A stretch of DNA of 38,763 nucleotides, from contig NZ_JAGGLG010000001.1 in NCBI RefSeq assembly GCF_017874315.1, forward strand, positions 233,030 to 271,792. Direction: 5' to 3'. The notes under the pieces are model-generated. The model saw only the letters and a program-made list of their open reading frames with translations, did no database searches and had not been told where the DNA came from. The position numbers and the translations under genes are program-made. Shown here one piece after another: positions 34,002 to 38,763 of this stretch (positions within the stretch are counted from its first letter, which is position 1; every line of letters starts with the position of its first letter). Source of the DNA: Symbiobacterium terraclitae (lineage in GTDB: Bacteria; Bacillota; Sulfobacillia; Symbiobacteriales; Symbiobacteriaceae).

Positions 34002-35092
34002 TGCAGCTCATGAACGGCAAGCAACGCGAATGGGTGGAAGCCTTTCGGTCGCAACAGCCCCTCTACCATGCGTTCGGCCAGTGCATGCAACGGGTGCTCA
34101 CCACGTTGCTCAGCGAGCGGAACATCCCGATCAACGCCATCACCTACCGCGTCAAGGACCCGGACGCGCTGGCCGAGAAACTGACCCGCCCGGGCAAGGA
34201 CTACGAGCACCTCACCGAGGTAACCGACCTGTTGGGCCTGCGTGTGGTCACCAACTTCGCGGACGACGTGGACCGGGTGGTCCGCGTGATCGACCGGCAC
34301 CTGGACGTCGACCTGGACCACTCCGAGGACAAGCGTCCCTACGACCCGCACTGGTTCGGCTACTCATCGGTCCACCGGGTCTGCTCTCTGCCCGCCGAGA
34401 TGCTGGCGCAGCCCGAGTACGCCCAGTTTGCCGGCCTGCGCTGCGAGATCCAGGTGCGCTCCATCCTGCAGCACGCCTGGGCGGAGATCGAGCACGACCT
34501 GGGCTACAAGGTGGCGGGCGGAATCCCCAACAGCCTCCGGCGGCGCTTCTCGATGCTGGCCGGCCTGCTGGAGCTGGCCGACGACCAGTTCATGCTTCTG
34601 CGGGACGAGCTGACGCTCTACTCCACCCGGGTGGTGGCCCAGCTGCAGCGCAACCCGGAGAGCGTCGCGCTGGACCCGATCTCGCTGGAGACGTTCATCC
34701 GGAACAGCCCGCTGGTGCAGGCCCTGGATGCGGAGATCTCCCAGATGCGCTCCCGCCCGCTGATGGGTCCCACCAGGGCCGTGCTTGAGGCTCGGGTCGA
34801 GGAGCTGCAGCACCTGGGCGTGAAGAACATCAAGGACCTGGAGGCGGCCCTGGAGGAGTCCCAGGAGCTGGTGCGGTCGCTGGCGCGCCAGATCTACCGC
34901 GACGACCGCCGGCGCGGCCTGCCGATGTCGCGGGGCAGCTGCCTCAGCCTGCTGGTGCAGGTGCTGATCGGCCGGCTCAGCTCGCTGGCGGAGATCCGGA
35001 CCCTGCTGGACCGGTTCAACATCGGCGCCCCGGCGGTGCGCGACGAGCGGGCGGTACTCCTCAAGGAGATGGGCGAGGCCCTCAGGGTGTAG
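34001..35092 (+). CDS. Stand-alone RelA/SpoT-domain (p)ppGpp synthetase
   Basis: A GTP pyrophosphokinase that makes the alarmone (p)ppGpp. 363 residues. The synthetase domain has ITYRVKDPDALAEKL (47-61), DLLGLRVV (76-83) with the metal Asp76, WFGYSSVHRV (118-127), and EIQVRSILQHAWAEIEHDLGYK (149-170). There is no HD hydrolase and no TGS/ACT region, so it is a small alarmone synthetase but with about 180 extra C-terminal, mostly helical residues, longer than Bacillus YjbM (about 210). The ATG at 34001 has GGAGGA 3 bases upstream; an in-frame ATG at 33986 is less likely. Ends in a strong terminator. Confidence 0.9.
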   Translation: MQLMNGKQREWVEAFRSQQPLYHAFGQCMQRVLTTLLSERNIPINAITYRVKDPDALAEKLTRPGKDYEHLTEVTDLLGLRVVTNFADDVDRVVRVIDRHLDVDLDHSEDKRPYDPHWFGYSSVHRVCSLPAEMLAQPEYAQFAGLRCEIQVRSILQHAWAEIEHDLGYKVAGGIPNSLRRRFSMLAGLLELADDQFMLLRDELTLYSTRVVAQLQRNPESVALDPISLETFIRNSPLVQALDAEISQMRSRPLMGPTRAVLEARVEELQHLGVKNIKDLEAALEESQELVRSLARQIYRDDRRRGLPMSRGSCLSLLVQVLIGRLSSLAEIRTLLDRFNIGAPAVRDERAVLLKEMGEALRV

Positions 35093-35102
35093 GTGAACGA
35101 CG

Positions 35103-35136
35103 GAGGCCAGGGCGGCAGACCGCCCTGGCCTCTTTT
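35103..35136 (+). terminator. Intrinsic terminator of the alarmone synthetase gene
   Basis: GAGGCCAGGGCGG (35103-35115) and CCGCCCTGGCCTC (35120-35132) form a perfect 13-bp stem with a 4-base loop, followed by TTTT. Since the convergent gene ends at 35136, the hairpin may also stop minus-strand transcription. Confidence 0.92.
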
Positions 35137-36293
35137 CATGCCCGTGCGGCGACCAGCCGCCGGATGTACTCCTTCATGAACCCCTCGGCGAACTCCACCA
35201 GTTCACGGTCGACGTTTTCGATTGTGTCGGTGTACCAGTGGTAGTTGGGCAGCGATCCGTCGCCCTGGAAGGCCAGGAAGCTGATCGCCTGGTACCCCTG
35301 GGCGGCGGGGATCATCGCGTCGGTGGGCAGCAGCAGGTTGGGCTTCGCCTTCACCCGGCCCGGCCGCTCGGCCGCCATGGTGCGGGCGAGGCTCACCAGG
35401 TCGGCGCCGAAGCGGTGGTAGATCGTCATCCCCTCGCCCTCCAGGTAGGTCAGGGTGCCGCCGCCCAGGTTGTCCAGGTTGATGAAGTACGTGGTCGCCG
35501 GGTCGTAGCGGTGCTGGCGCAGGAACGCCTTCATCCCGCGGGTGCCCACCTCCTCCGCCCCGGTGAGCACGAAGTGGAAGCGGACCCCGGGCAGCGGGTT
35601 GGCGGCGAAGTGCTCCGCCAGGGCCAGCGTGAGCGCCGCGCCCGTCGTGTTGTCGTTGGCCCCGTTGATGTAGCCGCCGCTGAAGGCGCAGGCGAGCAGG
35701 AAGGCGACGTGCAGCGCCAGCAGCACGCCGCCCGCGGCCAGAAGCAGACGCGGCCAGCCCGCCGACGGAAGCGCCGCACGGAGCACCAGCCCGACGAACA
35801 TGACGCCCAGCGACCCGTAGGCCAGGTTGAGGTAGGTCTGCACGTGGGGCGAGATCCGCGGGTGGAAGAGCCACGTGGCGTGCTGGGTGTCCAGGTGGCC
35901 CGAGACCACCACGGTCAGCCGCTCGTCGCCCCGTCCGGGGGCGCGGGCGATCACGTTCTGGGAGGTGACCTTGGGCGTGTAGGCGTCGAGGTCGAGCCCC
36001 TTGCCCGACATCTCACCCACCAGGGGAATCAGCAGCACGACGGCAAGCAGCACGCCGATGTACGGCTGATGCCACCACGAGAGGGCCCCCGCAGCCAGGT
36101 ACCCTGCCATGATGACCGCCGGGCCGATGTAGAGCGTGTCGCGGGGGGCGCGGAACCGCTGCACCTCCACGCTGTAGCCCATGGCGCGCAGCCAGCCCGC
36201 CGCCTCCTCGGCCGCGGCCGCCTCCTCCCGGCTCCCCACCGCCCGGTGCGGGTAGCGGGTGAGCTTCTCCAGGTACGTCCATGCCGTGTTCAT
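35136..36293 (-). CDS. Membrane-embedded M28-family zinc peptidase
   Basis: A 385-residue aminopeptidase-type M28 protein with all zinc and catalytic residues: H133 and D135 in SGHLDTQ, D214 in GANDNTTG, E247/E248 in TGAEEVG, D274 in NLDNLGGG, H352 in NYHWYTD. In contrast to soluble M28 enzymes it has hydrophobic spans at about 55-73 and 76-94 and again at 155-173 and 182-204, the second pair lying between the first and second zinc motifs. No signal peptide. The ATG follows GGGAGTGG. It could be a membrane-bound peptidase acting on small peptides; the substrate is unknown. Confidence 0.88.
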   Translation of the reverse strand: MNTAWTYLEKLTRYPHRAVGSREEAAAAEEAAGWLRAMGYSVEVQRFRAPRDTLYIGPAVIMAGYLAAGALSWWHQPYIGVLLAVVLLIPLVGEMSGKGLDLDAYTPKVTSQNVIARAPGRGDERLTVVVSGHLDTQHATWLFHPRISPHVQTYLNLAYGSLGVMFVGLVLRAALPSAGWPRLLLAAGGVLLALHVAFLLACAFSGGYINGANDNTTGAALTLALAEHFAANPLPGVRFHFVLTGAEEVGTRGMKAFLRQHRYDPATTYFINLDNLGGGTLTYLEGEGMTIYHRFGADLVSLARTMAAERPGRVKAKPNLLLPTDAMIPAAQGYQAISFLAFQGDGSLPNYHWYTDTIENVDRELVEFAEGFMKEYIRRLVAARA

Positions 36294-36306
36294 GCAACCA
36301 CTCCCT

Positions 36307-36530
36307 TCAGCGTGCGGACCCCATGAGTCCCTGCGCCGGCGCGCGGGCGATCTCCGTGGCCCGGCGGCTCGCGTTCAGCTTGGTGAGGATCGCGGTGAAG
36401 TGCGCCTTCACCGTGCGCTCCGTGATGAGGCGCTGCTCGGCGATCTCCCTGGCCCGGCGCCCAACGGCGGCCAGGCGGAGTACCTTCCTCCCGGTCCGAG
36501 AGCGGGGAGGCCGGCGGCTCCAGGCTGACG
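36307..36530 (-). pseudogene. LuxR/GerE-type helix-turn-helix remnant with frameshift
   Basis: On the minus strand, PPASPLSDREE is followed after a frame change (one extra base at about 36484) by VLRLAAVGRRAREIAEQRLI, then TERTVKAHFTAILTKLNASR and RATEIARAPAQGL, ending with a TGA at 36307. This is a LuxR-type C-terminal DNA-binding domain with the four-helix pattern intact except for the frame break. There is no receiver or sensor domain upstream, so the gene is broken and truncated. The region 36294-36880 has no intact gene. Confidence 0.7.
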
Positions 36531-36546
36531 GGGGAGGCGCAGCGTG

Positions 36547-36670
36547 ATGCAGGCGCTGGCAGCGACTTACACGGCAACTGCCCGACAGTTTCGCCGTGGT
36601 TGGATGGCACTCCTCTTTGCGCTGCTCCTGCCCGTCCTGACGGCCGCCTTCTTCGGCATGATCAGCGTTC
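36547..36670 (+). pseudogene. Possible remnant of a membrane (ABC-2-type) permease gene
   Basis: From ATG at 36547, after GGGGGAGG, a frame encodes MQALAATYTATARQFRRGWM followed by a hydrophobic stretch (ALLFALLLPVLTAAFFGMI), the layout of ABC-2 permease N-termini. After about 40 residues the composition loses protein-like character and runs open into the next gene, so only a fragment is present. This is a weak call. Confidence 0.25.
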
Positions 36671-36880
36671 GTTCACACCGTCCGCCGCAGTCAGATCGTG
36701 AGGCCATGGACCCGGCCGTGAGGATTGCCATCAGACCGCTGAAGTCTAAGACGTCCGCAGCCTTCGGGATCTGCGAGGCTGCACGCAGAACCCGGGTTCC
36801 ATCGCGCAGGGGGCCCTTCCGCAACCCGAGGTATGCGCTATACTGTTTCCTAATAGCAACTCGCGAGGGAGCAGCAATCG
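36671..36880 (+). promoter_or_regulatory. Upstream region of the sucrose-phosphorylase-like gene
   Basis: A -10-like TATACT lies at 36839-36844, 37 bases before the ATG. The best -35 (CTTCCG, 17 bases upstream) is weak. A GAGGGAG ribosome-binding site precedes the ATG. The remaining sequence shows nothing recognisable. Confidence 0.35.
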
Positions 36881-38350
36881 ATGCCTGTGAAAAACCGAGT
36901 GCAACTGATCACCTATCCGGACTCGCTGGGCGGCGACCTCAAGGCCTTGAACCACGTGCTTCAAACGCACCTCGCCGGCCTCTTCGGCGGCGGGGTGCAC
37001 ATCCTGCCCCCCTTCCCCTCCTCAGGCGACCGGGGGTTCGCCCCGCTGACCTACAGCGAGATCGAGCCCGCCTTCGGCACCTGGGACGACGTGCGGGCGA
37101 TCGGCCGGCACCACGACATCCTCGTGGACGTGATGGTCAACCACATCTCCCAGCGGTCGCCCTACTTCCAGGACTTCCTGCGGCACGGCCGCGCGTCCCG
37201 GTGGGCCGACCTCTTCATCACGCTGGAGAAGATCTGGCCCGACGGCAGGCCCGTGCAGGCCGACATCGACCGGATGTTCCTCCGGCGGCCCCGGCCATAC
37301 TCCACCTTCACCATCGCGGACACGGGCGAGCAGATCTCGGTCTGGACCACCTTCGGCAAGGAGGACCCCTCGGAGCAGATCGACCTCGACCTCCGCTCGC
37401 CGCTGACCTGGCAGCTGCTCCGGGACTGGTTCACGCGCTTCTCCGCCAACGGCGTGAAGATCGTGCGGCTCGACGCCGTGGGCTACGTGGTGAAGAAGCT
37501 GGGCACCAGCTGCTTCTTCGTCGAGCCCGAGATCTGGGACGTGCTGGACGAGATCAAGCGCCTGGCGGACTCCCTGGGCATCGCGCTCCTGCCGGAGGTG
37601 CACGCGCCCCTGCCGCTGCAGCGGAAGCTGGCCGAGCGCGGCTTCTGGGTCTATGACTTCGTCCTCCCCTTCACGGTGCTCTCCGCCCTGCTGACGGGCT
37701 CCGGGGAGCGGCTGGCGTCGTACCTGAAGGTCTGCCCGCACCGCCAGTTCACCATGCTCGACTGCCACGACGGCATCCCCGTGCTGCCTGACCTGGAGGG
37801 GCTCATCGACCTGGCGGAGGCCCGGCAGGTCGTGGAGACCTGCATCGCCCGGGGCTCCCGTGTGAGCCGCATCGTCGGTGACCGGCACAAGGGCGAGGGC
37901 GGCTTCGACGTGCACCAGATCGGCGGCACCTACTACCAGGTGCTGGGCCGCGACGACGACGCCTACATCGCCGCCCGCGCCATCCAGCTCTTCGCCCCGG
38001 GTGTGCCGCAGGTCTACTACGTGGGCCTCCTGGCCGGGGAGAACGACGAGGAGGCCGTGCTGGCCACCGGCGACTACCGTGCGGCCAACCGGCACAACTA
38101 CACTCTGGCCGAGATCGCCGAGGCCGTGCAGAAGGATGTTGTGCAGCGGCTCTTCCGGCTGATCCGCTTCCGGAACGAATACCCTGCGTTCGGCGGGGAA
38201 TTCTGGGTGCTGGACGCCCCTGCCCATGAGGTGCGGCTCCAGTGGGCGCAGGGCGACCGGCGCTGCAGGCTGTCGGTCGACCTGCGGGCGAAGTCGGCGG
38301 AGATCGACTACGTGGACGACGCAGGGCGCGAAGTACGCTGGCGGGCGTAA
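36881..38350 (+). CDS. GH13 sucrose phosphorylase-family enzyme, possibly sucrose 6-phosphate phosphorylase
   Basis: A retaining glycoside phosphorylase, family GH13 subfamily 18, that splits a sucrose-type donor with phosphate to glucose 1-phosphate. 489 residues. Starts KNRVQLITYPDSLGG like characterised enzymes; catalytic nucleophile D198 in RLDAVGY, acid/base E239 in PEVH, stabiliser D297 in DCHDGIP, and the end motifs NRHNYT and GVPQVYYVG. In the substrate loop the usual Tyr of sucrose phosphorylase is His345 (DVHQ), which is compatible with binding a phosphorylated fructose. That substrate is inference. Start ATG follows GAGGGAG. The group II intron begins at the base after the TAA stop. 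Confidence 0.9.
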   Translation: MPVKNRVQLITYPDSLGGDLKALNHVLQTHLAGLFGGGVHILPPFPSSGDRGFAPLTYSEIEPAFGTWDDVRAIGRHHDILVDVMVNHISQRSPYFQDFLRHGRASRWADLFITLEKIWPDGRPVQADIDRMFLRRPRPYSTFTIADTGEQISVWTTFGKEDPSEQIDLDLRSPLTWQLLRDWFTRFSANGVKIVRLDAVGYVVKKLGTSCFFVEPEIWDVLDEIKRLADSLGIALLPEVHAPLPLQRKLAERGFWVYDFVLPFTVLSALLTGSGERLASYLKVCPHRQFTMLDCHDGIPVLPDLEGLIDLAEARQVVETCIARGSRVSRIVGDRHKGEGGFDVHQIGGTYYQVLGRDDDAYIAARAIQLFAPGVPQVYYVGLLAGENDEEAVLATGDYRAANRHNYTLAEIAEAVQKDVVQRLFRLIRFRNEYPAFGGEFWVLDAPAHEVRLQWAQGDRRCRLSVDLRAKSAEIDYVDDAGREVRWRA

Positions 38351-38390
38351 ATAGAGTAGGGGCTGGCCTTTCGGCCAACGCCCCCTCGTC

Positions 38391-38424
38391 AAACCGGACG
38401 TGCAGTTTTCCCGCATCCGGCTTC
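38391..38424 (-). ncRNA. Group II intron domain V
   Basis: A 34-base hairpin with the catalytic triad AGC in AGCCGG, a GAAA-type tetraloop, a two-base bulge, and closing CCGGTT. This is the most conserved ribozyme element and confirms a group II, bacterial-type intron. It lies about 75 bases after the stop codon of the maturase. Confidence 0.88.
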
Positions 38425-38499
38425 CGCCGGTCGTAGCCCTACAACAGGGAGTGAGTCGTCATCCCCCGTCACCGGGGTGCAGATTTCACACCTGCTGGG

Positions 38500-38763
38500 C
38501 TAGAGGGTAAGCAGGGATACCAACCCAAGAGCTTCCAGGCGTTCATTCGAAAGCACACTGCTGGCTTTGTAGCTACGGTGTGCTTTTCGTTTGAGCCAGA
38601 TGGACCGGATTCGCATCCGGATCCACTGGTCAAGTACCTCGAAGCGTCCTTTCATGTGCCCGAGTCGGAAGTAGTTGCCCCATCCCCGGATCAGCGGGTT
38701 GAGGTTGGCAATTACCTCCTTCAGGGTAAGGTGCGTCTGCCGGGGCGTGAGTTCCCTCACTCG
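38500..38763 (-). CDS. ltrA: Group II intron reverse transcriptase/maturase, C-terminal end (partial)
   Basis: The frame is open at the right edge of the window, so only about 87 residues are seen; the GTG at 38760 is an internal codon. The segment KEVIANLNPLIRGWGNYFR is the diagnostic group II maturase (GIIM) domain, followed by the usual VLDQWIRMRIRSIWLKRKA stretch. The protein splices its own intron RNA and supports retrohoming. Completeness cannot be judged here. Confidence 0.92.
   Translation of the reverse strand, partial: RVRELTPRQTHLTLKEVIANLNPLIRGWGNYFRLGHMKGRFEVLDQWIRMRIRSIWLKRKAHRSYKASSVLSNERLEALGLVSLLTL

Larger units (their letters stand above)
38351..38763 (-). mobile_element. 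Group II intron, 3' part (cut by the window edge)
   Basis: On the minus strand the sequence reads maturase C-terminus, then domain V (38391-38424), then a domain VI hairpin (about 38353-38389) and the terminal CTACTCTAT, which fits the AY 3' ends of bacterial group II introns. The last intron base is the complement of 38351. The rest of the intron, its 5' end and insertion site lie beyond the right edge. Confidence 0.9.

Noticed and set aside
37022-38416. 464-codon minus-strand frame
   Set aside because: Antisense of the sucrose-phosphorylase gene and running into the intron; no domain.

Overview
The window looks like chromosomal DNA of a high-GC, endospore-forming Firmicute of the Symbiobacterium type. 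The reasons are a GerA-type germinant-receptor operon, a short four-domain ribosomal protein S1 next to cmk, a thpR-recA-recX block, a GapA/aldolase block, strong GGAGG ribosome-binding sites, many GTG/TTG starts, and G/C-rich third codon positions. The genus is an inference from gene content and base composition; no rRNA gene is present to confirm it.

Layout. 1-2.9 kb (minus): plsY, der and a DUF1614-like membrane protein. 3.0-5.4 kb (plus): a membrane glycosyltransferase with a large insertion, overlapped by a small lipoprotein. 5.5-10.4 kb (minus): topB, type 2 IPP isomerase, a single-pass membrane protein and an esterase, tightly packed. 10.5-13.8 kb (minus): a ypfB-like small gene, then cmk-plsC-rpsA from their own promoter. 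13.8-16.3 kb (minus): thpR, recA and recX. 16.5-17.4 kb (plus): two overlapping coiled-coil genes of unknown function. 17.5-24.7 kb (minus): a YciI-like gene, a DEAD-box helicase with a DbpA-type tail, an operon of a ROK repressor with gap, mgsA and fba, and then cinA.

24.7-31.4 kb (plus) is the spore region. A sigma-G-like promoter precedes gerAA, gerAC, two tandem gerAB paralogues and a 445-residue Gln/Gly-rich low-complexity protein with a central coiled coil. 31.5-33.6 kb (minus) holds a short FtsH-type protease overlapped by a gene for an anchored partner with a predicted extracytoplasmic domain. 34.0-35.1 kb (plus) is a stand-alone RelA/SpoT-domain alarmone synthetase behind an intrinsic terminator. 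35.1-36.3 kb (minus) is an M28 peptidase with transmembrane segments inside its fold. 36.3-36.9 kb is a decayed stretch with a frameshifted LuxR-type helix-turn-helix remnant. 36.9-38.35 kb (plus) is a GH13 sucrose-phosphorylase-family enzyme. The window ends inside a group II intron (minus) whose 3' end lies directly against that gene's stop codon.

The parts most likely to be undescribed are the Gln-rich protein in the germination operon, the FtsH/partner pair, the leader in front of the alarmone synthetase, the glycosyltransferase insertion, and the ROK-controlled gap-mgsA-fba operon with two matching operator-like sites. Functional statements come from motif recognition by eye; no database search was run.
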